64,000 nucleotides of DNA from Nocardioides litoris (GTDB lineage Bacteria > Actinomycetota > Actinomycetes > Propionibacteriales > Nocardioidaceae), in NCBI RefSeq assembly GCF_006346315.1, contig NZ_VDMR01000003.1:1-64000 (forward strand), given 5' to 3'. The notes beneath the pieces are model-generated. The model was not told the origin of the DNA. It was given only the letters and a program-made list of their open reading frames with translations, and did not search any database. Positions 1-8,193 of the stretch are shown here, one piece after another. How positions within the stretch are numbered: position 1 is the first letter of the stretch; the number at the start of each line of letters is the position of its first letter. Position numbers and translations under genes: made by a program.

Positions 1-308
1 CGATCACTGACTATCGCTAGCCAGAATCATTGCCGAAAAAAACTATCAACCCATCCAACAAACAGACGAGCCTACAAACTAATCCGTCGACTATGACACA
101 CTGTTGAGTTCTCAAACATCAGGCGCACACCTGCTCGTCCCTTGCGAGGCCGAACTGGTGACTGCTGATCCCTCCACACCGCTTCGTGCCGGACTTCGGA
201 TCATCCTCGTGGGACGTCCTGCCACCGACTACGGTGAAGAGGAGGCGGCCGCCTCGGGGCCGGGAGCCCGGCCAGACCGGCCTTGCTCCCCGCCGCTCCC
301 TGGCGACA
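1..308 (-). promoter_or_regulatory. 5' leader of an rRNA operon (16S gene off the left edge)
   Basis: On the minus strand, positions 116-97 read TTTGAGAACTCAACAGTGTG, the boxA antitermination element typical of actinobacterial rrn leaders. The stretch is AT-richer than its surroundings, holds no convincing gene, and follows a good promoter at 343-315. In this order the 16S gene should begin shortly left of position 1. The boxA match is seen directly. The presence of 16S outside the window is inferred. Confidence 0.8.
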
Positions 309-314
309 AAGAGA

Positions 315-343
315 ACATTAGACGAGACCGCCAGGACGCACAA
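315..343 (-). promoter_or_regulatory. rRNA operon promoter
   Basis: The minus strand has a -35 TTGTGC (343-338), a 17-bp spacer and a -10 TAATGT (320-315), which fits the vegetative sigma factor. It lies about 200 bp upstream of the boxA leader element and between the divergent rrn operon and the end of the 2-hydroxyacid oxidase gene. Confidence 0.65.
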
Positions 344-396
344 ATCGAGTCGGCGTGACCCGGGCCACACGGAGCCCCGAACAGCGTTTGTGCAGG

Positions 397-1458
397 TCAG
401 AGGCTTGCCAGGCCGTCAGGCGCAACGAGGTCACGCGTGTCGGCAACCGTGGCGGCGCCGCACAGCCGCAGCGCCTCGACCGTCTGCAGGGCCATCTCCT
501 GCCACCAACGGCGCACGCCGCCGGCCCCGGAGACGGCCAGGGCGTGCAGGACGGGTCGTCCGGCGAAAGCTGTGGACGCGCCGAGGGCCAGCGCGGTCGC
601 CACGTCGAGCCCGGTGCGCACTCCCCCGTCGACGTAGACCTCGGCCCTGCCGTCCACGGCGGCGACGACCTCGGGCAGAGCACCAGTCGTGGCCACGGCC
701 CGGTCGAGCTGACGTCCACCGTGGTTGGAGACCCACACCGCCGCGGCGCCGGCCTCGACGCACCGGACGGCGTCGTCACCACGCAGCACGCCCTTGACCA
801 CGACGGGCAGCCCGGTGGTGCGCCCCAGCCAGGTGATGTCACCGGGGCCGAGGTCGAGGGCCTTCTCCGAGCCGGGCGCCTCGGCGTACCCCGCGTCGAA
901 GTTGACCCGGAGCAGAGCAGGGTCGACGACGTCCCAGACGACGGGGACGCCGGGTCGCGCGTACTTGGTGCCGACGACGGGGGTGTCGAGCGTGAGGACC
1001 ACGGCCTCGGCGCCGGCGTCGACCGCCCGCGCCAGCAGCGGGAGCGCCAGCGCCCGGTCGGCGGGCAGGTAGGACTGCACCCACCACCGCACCCCGGTCG
1101 CGCCGATGTCGGCGAACGGTGTGCCGGCGTTGCTGGAGACCACCAGCAGTCCACCGACCTCGGCCACGGCCGACGCCACCGCGCACTCCCCGTCGGGATG
1201 CACCGCTCGCTGCAAGGTGGTGGGGGCGACCCCGAGGGGGACGTCGAGAGCGCGTCCGAGCACGGTCACCGACGGGTCGACGACGCGGGTGTCGCGCAGG
1301 ACGTGGGGACGGAGCCGGAGCCGCCGCCAGGCCGCGGCGGCCTCGGCCGTCGAGATCCCGTCTCGGGCGCCCTGGTCGATGTAGTCCGCGACGGGCTCGG
1401 GCAGGAGGCCACGGGCCCGCTCGGCCAGGGACGCCACCCAGAGCGCGTCGTCGCCCAC
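397..1458 (-). CDS. FMN-dependent alpha-hydroxy-acid oxidase / lactate 2-monooxygenase family
   Basis: A 353-aa TIM-barrel flavoenzyme expected to oxidise an L-2-hydroxy acid such as L-lactate to the keto acid (or to acetate if a monooxygenase). The family signature SNHGGRQLD holds the catalytic His at about residue 246. The FMN-phosphate motif VDGGVRTG and the terminal GRP are present, and the N-terminal APTTLQRAVHPDGE block is typical. The GTG start at 1458 lies two bases after the tyrS stop, so the gene is probably co-transcribed with and translationally coupled to tyrS. The substrate cannot be fixed from sequence. No frameshift is seen. Confidence 0.85.
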   Translation of the reverse strand: MGDDALWVASLAERARGLLPEPVADYIDQGARDGISTAEAAAAWRRLRLRPHVLRDTRVVDPSVTVLGRALDVPLGVAPTTLQRAVHPDGECAVASAVAEVGGLLVVSSNAGTPFADIGATGVRWWVQSYLPADRALALPLLARAVDAGAEAVVLTLDTPVVGTKYARPGVPVVWDVVDPALLRVNFDAGYAEAPGSEKALDLGPGDITWLGRTTGLPVVVKGVLRGDDAVRCVEAGAAAVWVSNHGGRQLDRAVATTGALPEVVAAVDGRAEVYVDGGVRTGLDVATALALGASTAFAGRPVLHALAVSGAGGVRRWWQEMALQTVEALRLCGAATVADTRDLVAPDGLASL

Positions 1459-1460
1459 GC

Positions 1461-2732
1461 TCAGCGCACCTCGACGCCCGCGAACTTCTTCTTGCCGCGC
1501 CGCAGCACCAGCCAGGCTCCGTCGATGAGGTCGGACTCCGCCACCGCGGCGTCGGCGTCGGTCACGCGCTCGTTGTTGACGTAGGCCCCGCCCTCCGCGA
1601 CGGTGCGTCGCGCCTCGCCACGACTCCTGGCCAGGCCCGACGCGACGAGCAGGTCGCTGGCGGTGGGCAGGCCGTCGCCGCGCGGCACCGTCGTCGTGCC
1701 GGCCTCGCGCAGTGCTGCGGCGAGCGTGGCCGGCGCCAACGACGCCAGGTCCCCACCCCCGAAGAGTGCGGCCGCCGCGGCCTTGGCCTGCTCGGTCTCC
1801 TCGGCACCGTGCACGAAGGTCGTCACGGCGTCGGCCAGGGTCTTCTGCGCCTCGCGGGCGAAGGGCTTCTCCAGGTGCCGGGCCTCGAGGGCCTCGATCT
1901 CCTCGCGGGAGAGGAAGGTGAAGACGCGCAGCAGCTCGCCCACCTTCTCGTCCTCGACGTTGAGCCAGAACTGGTGGAAGGCGTACGGCGAGAGCATCGT
2001 CGGGTCGAGCCAGAGCGCGCCGCCCTCGGTCTTGCCGTACTTGGTGCCGTCGGCCTTGGTCATCAGGGGCGTGCCGAACGCGTGCACGTGCTCCCCCGTC
2101 GTGCGGCGCACGAGCTCGGCGCCCGCGGTGAGGTTGCCCCACTGGTCGGACCCGCCGAACTGCAGCTCGACGCCGTGGCGCCGGTGCAGCTCGAGGAAGT
2201 CCATGGACTGCAGCAGGACGTAGCTGAACTCGGTGTAGCTGATCCCGCTCTCGAGCCGCCGCTTGACGGTGTCGCGGGCCAGCATCCGGTTGACCGGGAA
2301 GTGCTTGCCGACGTCGCGCAGGAAGTCGATGACCGACATCTCGCGCGTCCAGTCGGCGTTGTTGACCATCGTGGCGGCGTTGTCGCCGTCGAAGGACAAG
2401 AACGGCTCGAGCTGAGCGCGCACCCGTGCCGTCCACTCCACCACGGTGTCGGCGGTGTTCAGGGTGCGCTCGCCCGAGTCGCGGGGGTCGCCGATCATGC
2501 CGGTGGCCCCGCCGACCAGCAGGTACGGCGTGTGGCCGGCCTCCTGCAGCCGACGGGCCGTCATCACCTGGACGAGGTGCCCCATGTGCAGGCTGGGCGC
2601 CGTGGGGTCGAAGCCGACGTAGTACCGGACGCTGCGCGAGGAGAACGCCTCCCGCAGGGCGTCGAGGTCGGTGGTGTGGGCCAGGAGCCCACGCCACGCG
2701 AGGTCGTCGAGCAGCGTCGGGTCGACGGTCAC
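1461..2732 (-). CDS. tyrS: tyrosyl-tRNA synthetase
   Basis: A 423-aa class I aminoacyl-tRNA synthetase that charges tRNA-Tyr in the cytoplasm. The HIGH-type signature is HMGH (residues 49-52) and the KMSKS-type loop is KYGKT (231-235), as in bacterial TyrS. GSDQWGN supplies the tyrosine-pocket segment. A C-terminal S4 RNA-binding domain ends the protein. The start is GTG with a GGAAGG Shine-Dalgarno. The length is standard for the short bacterial type. It is followed by the 2-hydroxyacid oxidase. Confidence 0.97.
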   Translation of the reverse strand: MTVDPTLLDDLAWRGLLAHTTDLDALREAFSSRSVRYYVGFDPTAPSLHMGHLVQVMTARRLQEAGHTPYLLVGGATGMIGDPRDSGERTLNTADTVVEWTARVRAQLEPFLSFDGDNAATMVNNADWTREMSVIDFLRDVGKHFPVNRMLARDTVKRRLESGISYTEFSYVLLQSMDFLELHRRHGVELQFGGSDQWGNLTAGAELVRRTTGEHVHAFGTPLMTKADGTKYGKTEGGALWLDPTMLSPYAFHQFWLNVEDEKVGELLRVFTFLSREEIEALEARHLEKPFAREAQKTLADAVTTFVHGAEETEQAKAAAAALFGGGDLASLAPATLAAALREAGTTTVPRGDGLPTASDLLVASGLARSRGEARRTVAEGGAYVNNERVTDADAAVAESDLIDGAWLVLRRGKKKFAGVEVR

Positions 2733-2865
2733 GTCGGGTGCCTTCCATCCAGGTGGTGTCCGGGCAAGCCTGCCTCACCCCGGATCGTGGCAGGCGCGGT
2801 GGTCCGGCGGCAGTAAGTTGTGGGGCGGACCGCGGAGCGCCCGCGGGGACGGAGGACGCAGCAGG

Positions 2866-4347
2866 GTGATCGGCGGCAGGTACACGCTCGACCGCGAGGT
2901 CGGCCGCGGCGGCATGGGCTCGGTCTGGCTCGGCCGGGACGAGGTCCTCGGCCGCCCCGTGGCGCTCAAGCGCGTCGGGGTCGCCCCCGGCGGCACCAGC
3001 CCCGACCTGCTGCGCGCCGAGCGCGAGGCCCGCATCGCGGCCAGCCTCAACCACCCCAACATCGTCGGCGTCTTCGACCTCGTCGACGACGGCGACCACT
3101 CCTACCTCGTCATGGAGTACGTCGAGGGCCGCACCCTGGCCGACCTCGTCCGTGACGGGGGCGCGCTCACCACGCGCGAGGCGGCGCGGATCCTCGCGCA
3201 GGTCGCCGCCGCGCTGACCGCGGCCCACGAGCAGCACGTGGTGCACCGCGACGTGAAGCCCTCCAACATCCTGGTCCGCGACGACGGCCACGCCAAGCTC
3301 AGTGACTTCGGCATCGCCCGCAGCGAGGCCGACCCCTCACTCACCCAGACTGGCCTCGTCACCGGCTCGCCGGCGTACCTCTCGCCCGAGGTGGCCTCGG
3401 GCAAGCTCGCGACCACGGCCAGCGACGTCTGGTCGCTCGGGGCGACCCTCTTCCACGCGATCGCCGGGCGGCCGCCGTACGACGTGGGCGACAACGTGCT
3501 CGGCGCGCTCTACCAGATCGTCAACGAGCCGCCGCCGCGGCTCGACAATGCCGGCGAGCTGACCCCCGTGCTGCTCGCCACGATGAACCACGACCCCCGA
3601 CGCCGCTGGAGCATGGGCGACGTGGCGCGGGTCCTCGAGCTGGTCGCCGCCGCCCCCGACGAGCCCGACGGGTCCGCAGGTGCCGCGGCGGCCCCGGTGC
3701 CCCCGGTCGAGGCCGACCCGCCGACCCGTCCTCTCACCGCTGCTCCACCGGTCCCGCCACCCCGCGCGGCGACCCCACCCACCCCGGCGCCCGAGCCCAC
3801 GCCCGCCCCGGCACGGGCGTCTGCGCCGCCGGCGGCCCGCGAGCGGCAGGGGCGTGGGGCCGTGCTGCCGGTCCTCGTGGGGGCCCTGGTCGTCGTGCTG
3901 CTGGCCGTCATCGGCTTCCTCGTGCTGCAGGACGACCCGCAGGAACCCACCGTGGCGCCCGGCAACCCGACCTCGACCACGACCGAGCCGAGCAGCGAGC
4001 CGAGCGAGCCCAGCAGCAGCCCGACGACGTCCGAGGGCCCCACCGCCGCCGACATCGAGGGCTTCGCCGAGAACTACGTGACCACCGCGGCGGCCGACCC
4101 CCGCGCCGGCTTCGACCTGCTGACGCCCGACTTCCAGCGTGCGAGCGGCGGGTTCGCCGGCTACCGCGACGGCTTCTGGGGCTCGGTGACCGACGTGCGG
4201 GTGCAGTCGGTCACGGCCGATCCCGAGGCGCTCACGGTCACCTACACCTACTCCTACGACCTCGAGAACGGCGACAGCCGCACCGAGACCGTCTCGCTGC
4301 AGCTGGCCGACGAGGACGGCCGGCTCCTGATCGCGGGCGACGCCTGA
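2866..4347 (+). CDS. PknB-type membrane serine/threonine protein kinase
   Basis: A 493-aa transmembrane Hanks-type kinase. The cytoplasmic kinase domain has the glycine loop GRGGMGSV (about 13-20), ATP-anchoring Lys35, HRDVKPSN (127-134) and DFG (147-149). A Pro/Ala-rich linker precedes one membrane helix (about 331-351), then a Ser/Thr/Pro segment and an extracellular domain of about 90 residues that looks NTF2/SnoaL-like instead of carrying PASTA repeats. GTG at 2866 is chosen because GGAGG lies just upstream and the protein then begins at the normal N-terminus of such kinases. An HPt gene starts one base after the stop. The ligand and substrates are unknown. Confidence 0.92.
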   Translation: MIGGRYTLDREVGRGGMGSVWLGRDEVLGRPVALKRVGVAPGGTSPDLLRAEREARIAASLNHPNIVGVFDLVDDGDHSYLVMEYVEGRTLADLVRDGGALTTREAARILAQVAAALTAAHEQHVVHRDVKPSNILVRDDGHAKLSDFGIARSEADPSLTQTGLVTGSPAYLSPEVASGKLATTASDVWSLGATLFHAIAGRPPYDVGDNVLGALYQIVNEPPPRLDNAGELTPVLLATMNHDPRRRWSMGDVARVLELVAAAPDEPDGSAGAAAAPVPPVEADPPTRPLTAAPPVPPPRAATPPTPAPEPTPAPARASAPPAARERQGRGAVLPVLVGALVVVLLAVIGFLVLQDDPQEPTVAPGNPTSTTTEPSSEPSEPSSSPTTSEGPTAADIEGFAENYVTTAAADPRAGFDLLTPDFQRASGGFAGYRDGFWGSVTDVRVQSVTADPEALTVTYTYSYDLENGDSRTETVSLQLADEDGRLLIAGDA

Positions 4348-4348
4348 C

Positions 4349-4774
4349 GTGGGCGACGCGATCCGGCACCCGGTGCCCGGGCCGGCGACGGCGCCGATCG
4401 ACGGCCTGGACGTGGAGCGGCTCGACACCTTGCGCGACCTCGACCCGGGAGACACCTCCTACCTCGACCGGGCGATCGGCAACTTCCAGGTCAACTCGGT
4501 CGAGGCGGTCGAGGCCATCAGCTCCGCCGCGGCCTCGGGCGACCTCGACACCGTGCGCGCCCGCTCGCACAAGATCGCCGGCAGCGCCCTCAACCTCGGC
4601 GCCGAACGAGCCGGAGCCGCTGCCCGCGCCGTCGAGCTGCAGGCCGACGCGCACTCGCTCTCGGGGGCGACCGCACTGCTGCCCGAGCTCGCCGCGGCGA
4701 TGACCGAGGGCCGTGCGCTGCTGCTCACCTACCGCGCGACGTACGCCGGCGACCCGCCCGTGAGCACCCCGTGA
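4349..4774 (+). CDS. HPt (histidine phosphotransfer) domain protein
   Basis: A 141-aa protein that is almost entirely one helical HPt domain. The phospho-acceptor block ARSHKIAGSALNLGA places the reactive His at residue 74, followed by the usual small Gly/Ser/Leu packing residues. HPt proteins relay phosphate between response-regulator receivers. No histidine kinase or response regulator is nearby, and the gene sits one base behind a Ser/Thr kinase gene, so a link between the two signalling chemistries is possible but unproven. Its last four bases overlap the rnhA start (GTGA). Confidence 0.82.
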   Translation: MGDAIRHPVPGPATAPIDGLDVERLDTLRDLDPGDTSYLDRAIGNFQVNSVEAVEAISSAAASGDLDTVRARSHKIAGSALNLGAERAGAAARAVELQADAHSLSGATALLPELAAAMTEGRALLLTYRATYAGDPPVSTP

Positions 4775-5265
4775 GCGGCGCGGCCCGCAAGCCCCGTGCC
4801 CGGCGTCCGCGTCCCCCGGCGATGCAGGTGCCGGCCGGCGCGCGCGAGGTGTTCACCGACGGCGCCTGCCGCGGCAACCCCGGCCCTGGCGGCTGGGCCT
4901 GGGCGACCTCGTCGACCGAGCACGCGTCGGGCTCCGAGTCGCCCACCACCAACCAGCGCATGGAGCTGCGCGCCGTGCTCGAGGCGGTGCGGGCCCATCC
5001 CGGCCCACTGCTGGTCACCAGCGACTCGACGTACGTCGTCAACTGCTTCCGCGACGGCTGGTGGCGAGGCTGGCTGGCCCGGGGCTGGGTCAACAGCGCC
5101 CGCCAGCCCGTGGCCAACCGCGACCTGTGGGAACCGCTGGTCGCCGAGGTCACCGGCCGCGCTCCGGGCGACGAGGTGGCCTTCGCCTGGGTCAAGGGCC
5201 ACTCCGGGCACCCGATGAACGACCTCGTCGACCGGCTCGCGGTCGAGGCCAGCAGGCGGCCCTGA
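4771..5265 (+). CDS. rnhA: ribonuclease HI
   Basis: A 164-aa RNase H1 that cleaves the RNA strand of RNA-DNA hybrids. All four carboxylates of the active site are visible: Asp30 in TDGACRGNPGPGGW, Glu65 in QRMELRA, Asp85 in VTSDS and Asp154 in NDLVDRLA. A basic/Pro-rich N-terminal extension of about 20 residues precedes the fold. The GTG start overlaps the HPt stop by four bases, indicating translational coupling in the kinase-HPt-rnhA operon. Confidence 0.94.
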   Translation: MSGAARKPRARRPRPPAMQVPAGAREVFTDGACRGNPGPGGWAWATSSTEHASGSESPTTNQRMELRAVLEAVRAHPGPLLVTSDSTYVVNCFRDGWWRGWLARGWVNSARQPVANRDLWEPLVAEVTGRAPGDEVAFAWVKGHSGHPMNDLVDRLAVEASRRP

Positions 5266-5340
5266 CCAGACCGGGCTGTCGCCACCCTCGCGATCGGGCG
5301 TGCGGGCCCGGTCGGGACCGATCGGTGGCAGCATGCGCAC

Positions 5341-6315
5341 GTGCCCCGACCCGTCGATCCCCCCGGCGGCCTGCGTCGACGTCCCTCCCGCGCCCTGGTC
5401 GTCCTGGCCACCGTGGTCAGCCTCGTCGTCCTCGGCCTCTCCACGACACCTCCCGCCCGGGCCGACAACGACCCCCTCGGACCGTTCGACGTCCGCGACC
5501 TCGTCGAGGTGCCAGCCGCGTGCGCTGCCTCGATCGGCGGCCAGGACCCCCGGCGGCGGTGGGACCCGTGCTGGGTCGGTCCGCGGAGGCCGGGCGCTCC
5601 CACCGTCGTGCTGTGGGGCGACTCCCACGCGTTCGAGCTGCTGGCCGCGGTCGAGGCGGCGACCCGATCACGACGGGTCAACCTCGCGTTCTTCTTCATG
5701 GGTTCGTGTCCCCCGATGAACCCACGGCCCCGTCCTGGCCTCAACGCGTGCCAGGTCTACGGCACGAAGGTGATCCAGTGGCTGCGCCAGCGCGAGCGGG
5801 CCGGGCAGGACCTGCGCGTCGTCGTCTCCTCCGCGTGGGAGCTCTACCACAACGCGGTCGCGCCTCCCGACCGCGCCGACGAGCTGTACCCGGGGTACAT
5901 CCACGACTACATCCGGCTCAACGCGCGCAAGGCACAGCAGGGGCAGGCCCGGGCGTTCCGAGCGCTGCGGCAGATCGGCGTGCCGACCGACCTGGTCACG
6001 CCCATGCCGATGGTCTGGAGCGGCTCGCCCCCGTGCGCACGGGGCCGGTACCAGTGCGACCTGCCCCGGGTGGGCGCGCTGAAGGACTACAGCGAGAACA
6101 TCAGCCGCGTGCGCTCGCTCCAGCGCCTGCTCGGGCGCGACAGTCGCCTCGTCCGCCCGGCGGACGCGCTCTGCGATGCCGCCAGGTGCCGAGGGCGCTT
6201 CCGGGGACTCCCCGTGTTCGTCGACCAGATACACATCGGTCGGCGGGTCTCGTCGCTGCTCGGCTCGTACTTCCGCCCGACCGTCGACCGGCTGCTGCGG
6301 GCCGCGCGTCGCTGA
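5341..6315 (+). CDS. secreted SGNH-domain protein (O-acyltransferase-type SGNH hydrolase)
   Basis: A 324-aa exported protein with a basic N-terminus, a hydrophobic segment (about 17-33) and a likely signal-peptidase site near ARA-DND. The mature part resembles the C-terminal SGNH domain of OafA/WecH-type acyltransferases: nucleophile Ser95 in VLWGDSHAFELL and the Asp-x-x-His pair in VDQIHI (Asp295, His298). Four or more cysteines suggest disulphides. The fused acyltransferase-3 membrane domain is absent, so this is a stand-alone SGNH unit likely acting on a cell-surface glycan ester. It starts at GTG 5341, and the preceding ATG is out of frame. Confidence 0.75.
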   Translation: MPRPVDPPGGLRRRPSRALVVLATVVSLVVLGLSTTPPARADNDPLGPFDVRDLVEVPAACAASIGGQDPRRRWDPCWVGPRRPGAPTVVLWGDSHAFELLAAVEAATRSRRVNLAFFFMGSCPPMNPRPRPGLNACQVYGTKVIQWLRQRERAGQDLRVVVSSAWELYHNAVAPPDRADELYPGYIHDYIRLNARKAQQGQARAFRALRQIGVPTDLVTPMPMVWSGSPPCARGRYQCDLPRVGALKDYSENISRVRSLQRLLGRDSRLVRPADALCDAARCRGRFRGLPVFVDQIHIGRRVSSLLGSYFRPTVDRLLRAARR

Positions 6316-6331
6316 ACGACCGCGATCGGGG

Positions 6332-6405
6332 TAGGGCGGGTGGGGCTCGAACCCACGACCCAAGGATTATGAGTCCTCTGCTCTAACCGACTGAGCTACC
6401 GCCCC
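6332..6405 (-). tRNA. tRNA with CAU anticodon (Ile2 or elongator Met), chimeric at an island junction
   Basis: A 74-nt cloverleaf: acceptor GGGGCGG pairing with CCGCCCT (one G-U), D-stem GCTC/GAGC, anticodon loop CTCATAA, T-arm GTGGG/CCCAC with TTCGAGC, discriminator A, and no encoded CCA. CAU could be tRNA-Ile2 (lysidine-modified) or Met, and sequence alone does not decide. The 5' half (6367-6405) is repeated with two mismatches at 25309-25347. The 3' half is therefore chromosomal and the 5' half was supplied by the island. The tRNA lies 31 bp downstream of int on the same strand. Confidence 0.93.
6367..6405. repeat. attL: island-borne copy of the tRNA 5' half
   Basis: These 39 bp match 25309-25347 at 37 positions. 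The mismatches are 6385 and 6390, both in the D-arm. The first 18 bases, ttatgagtcctctgctct, are identical and cover the anticodon loop and its 5' stem strand, so crossover most likely occurred there. The sequences left of 6367 and of 25309 differ, as expected for recombined att sites. Confidence 0.85.
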
Positions 6406-6436
6406 GCATTTTCCATTGTCCCAGGTCAGCGGCTTG

Positions 6437-7600
6437 CTAGGGCTGATCTGGCGCTCCGTCCGGAGCCTCGGATCGGCCTGCTGTCCGCAAATAGTCCGCA
6501 CGTGCGGCCAGAGCGACCTCTCCGAGCCGGTCGACGAACATGTGCACCTCGCCCGGGTAGAGGTGACCATAGCGGTCGAGGGTGATCGCGACGGAGGCGT
6601 GTCCGAGCATCGTGGAGAGCACCTTGGGTGGCGTTCCGTGCTTGATGTGGAGCGATGCGCAGGTGTGTCGTAGGTCGTGCGGGCGGAGCATGTCGCCGCG
6701 CTGCTGGGAGGCCAGGCCGGTCTTCTTCACGGCCGGGTCGAAGACGCGGTAGCGCCAGTTGCCGCTGCGCAGTGGCCCGCCGTTGGGTGAGGTCAGCAGG
6801 TGGTCGGTGGGCTCGCGGCCCTCGGTCCGTGCGGCGAGCTCGTCGCACAGCCAGGCCGGCACCGGGACGGTGCGGTTGCTGGTCTCGGTCTTGGGTGGGC
6901 CTTCGACGAGCTTGCCGTTGCTCTCCGAGAGCGTGGCCGAGACGCGTAGCTCGCGGTTCGTGACGTTGAGGCTGCTGCAGCGAAGGGCGGCGAGCTCGCC
7001 GAACCGCAGCCCGCACCAGGCCAGGACGAGCACGGAGAGCGAGAAGTCGCCGGCGGCTTCGGCCAGTGCCCACACCTCTCGCTCGTCGAGGAACCGGGTC
7101 TTGTCCCGCTCGCTCTTGCTGGGCAGGGCGGGTAGCTCGACTCCCTTGGCCTGGTTGTTCGGGATCCGGTGCGAGCGGACCGCGAGCTCGAGGATCTGGG
7201 ACAGGACGACCCAGGCGTGCCGGGTGCGTGCGGCCGAGAGCCCGTTGCCGTGGAGTTTGGCGATCCAGGCTCCGACGTCCTCGTGGCGTACGGCGTCGAG
7301 CCGGACGCTCTCCCAGGTGGGCAGCACCTGGTTGCGCAGGACGACGTCGTACATCAGTCGGGTGGATGGGCGGATGCGGACCTTGCTGCGCAGCCACTCC
7401 TGGGAGTACTCGCCGACGGTGAGGCGTCCGAGCTCGGGGCTGGTCCACTCGCCGCGGTCGAGGCGGGCGACCTCGGTGCGCGCCCATCGCTCGGCGTCGA
7501 CCTTGCGATCAAAGTGCCGGGATCGTTCCTTGTGGTCGGGGCCCCGGTAGCGGGCTCTCCACTGACCGTTGGGCCTCTTGGCCACGCTGTAGCTGGCCAT
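6437..7600 (-). CDS. int: tyrosine-type site-specific integrase of the island
   Basis: A 387-aa phage/ICE integrase. An N-terminal arm-binding region (SYSVAKRPNGQWRARYRGPD) precedes a SAM-like core-binding domain and the catalytic domain with Arg in GLRFGELAAL (about 196), His-x-x-Arg in HDLRHTCASLH (about 307-311) and, near residue 342, LGHASVAITLDRYGHL with the nucleophilic Tyr. ATG 7600 is preferred over ATG 7606 because AGGAG sits seven bases before it. The gene reads toward the tRNA it inserted into, so read-through could also transcribe that tRNA. Together with xis it drives excision and integration of the 6.4-25.3 kb island. Confidence 0.93.
   Translation of the reverse strand: MASYSVAKRPNGQWRARYRGPDHKERSRHFDRKVDAERWARTEVARLDRGEWTSPELGRLTVGEYSQEWLRSKVRIRPSTRLMYDVVLRNQVLPTWESVRLDAVRHEDVGAWIAKLHGNGLSAARTRHAWVVLSQILELAVRSHRIPNNQAKGVELPALPSKSERDKTRFLDEREVWALAEAAGDFSLSVLVLAWCGLRFGELAALRCSSLNVTNRELRVSATLSESNGKLVEGPPKTETSNRTVPVPAWLCDELAARTEGREPTDHLLTSPNGGPLRSGNWRYRVFDPAVKKTGLASQQRGDMLRPHDLRHTCASLHIKHGTPPKVLSTMLGHASVAITLDRYGHLYPGEVHMFVDRLGEVALAARADYLRTAGRSEAPDGAPDQP
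6483..6500. repeat. phased GTCCGCA pair near attL (candidate arm-type site)
   Basis: gtccgcaaatagtccgca holds two GTCCGCA copies 11 bp apart. It lies inside the 3' end of int. The identical 18 bp recurs at 25151-25168 near the other island end, and similarly spaced copies occur at 22391-22408 and 25047-25076. Confidence 0.55.
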
Positions 7601-7702
7601 GCGCATTCTCCTGATCTCGAGGGGTCGACGAAGGAGCGGCGGTGCCGCTTCCCAGCATTCGACGTCCGAATGGCGGGTCCGCGCTGGCGGTCCGGACGTG
7701 GC

Positions 7703-7755
7703 TGTGGACAACGGCGCACTCGGCGCGCCTGTGGACAACCCACAGACGCGCCGAG
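7703..7755. promoter_or_regulatory. two TTGTCCACA boxes and a hairpin between xis and int
   Basis: TGTGGACAA occurs at 7703-7711 and 7730-7738. Its reverse complement TTGTCCACA is the actinobacterial DnaA-box consensus. The second box falls in an inverted repeat at 7719-7755: arms CTCGGCGCG/CGCGCCGAG and CTGTGG/CCACAG with one internal mismatch and a 5-nt loop. It may simply terminate or attenuate xis transcription before int. The DnaA-box match raises the possibility of a replication or host-control role. Confidence 0.45.
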
Positions 7756-7759
7756 CGTC

Positions 7760-8044
7760 TTAAGCCGCGTCGGGGCCTGTGCCGGTCTTCTGCGTCTCCA
7801 CCCAGCTGGTCAGGTCGCCGACCGTGGTGACCAGACGTCGCCCGATCTTGAAGAAGCGCGGCCCGGTGCCCTGCTGGCGCCACCACCGCAAGGTGTTGAC
7901 CGGCACCCGCAGTACATCGGCGACCTCGGGCAGGGTCAGGAAGTCGGCGTCGGGTCGATCGTCGAGCGAGCCGATGGTCATGGAGCCGATCGTGGACATG
8001 CCGGCCTGTGCCGCAGGGGTGGACGAGCTGTCGAGGTTGGTCAT
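7760..8044 (-). CDS. xis: MerR-like HTH excisionase / DNA-binding protein
   Basis: A 94-aa protein with a short flexible N-terminus and one winged-helix HTH of the excisionase/MerR HTH_17 type: FLTLPEVADVLRVPVNTLRWWRQQGTGPRFFKIGRRLVTTVGDLTSWV. Such proteins bend att DNA and direct the neighbouring integrase toward excision. ATG 8044 is chosen because GAGAGGA lies eight bases upstream. The int gene follows 159 bp downstream on the same strand. Confidence 0.85.
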   Translation of the reverse strand: MTNLDSSSTPAAQAGMSTIGSMTIGSLDDRPDADFLTLPEVADVLRVPVNTLRWWRQQGTGPRFFKIGRRLVTTVGDLTSWVETQKTGTGPDAA

Positions 8045-8193
8045 GGTGGGTCCTCTCGTGATTGGAGGCGTCGTCGTCGCGTACCGGCCGAGCCCGGCGC
8101 CTGGAATTTGCTCTCTCACTAAGGACCAAGGCGAAGATGGGGTCCCTGGCGATCACTGCGGACCAAAAACTTTCGTCGACTACCCGCGGTGGG

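Noticed and set aside
186..797. Plus-strand open frames over the rrn leader and oxidase gene
   Set aside because: Arg/Pro-rich composition typical of antisense frames in GC-rich DNA. No family similarity.
397..3291. One very long open frame on the minus strand across the oxidase, tyrS and kinase genes
   Set aside because: Only 397-1458 reads as a protein family. The rest is a GC-rich shadow opposite or out of frame with tyrS and the kinase.
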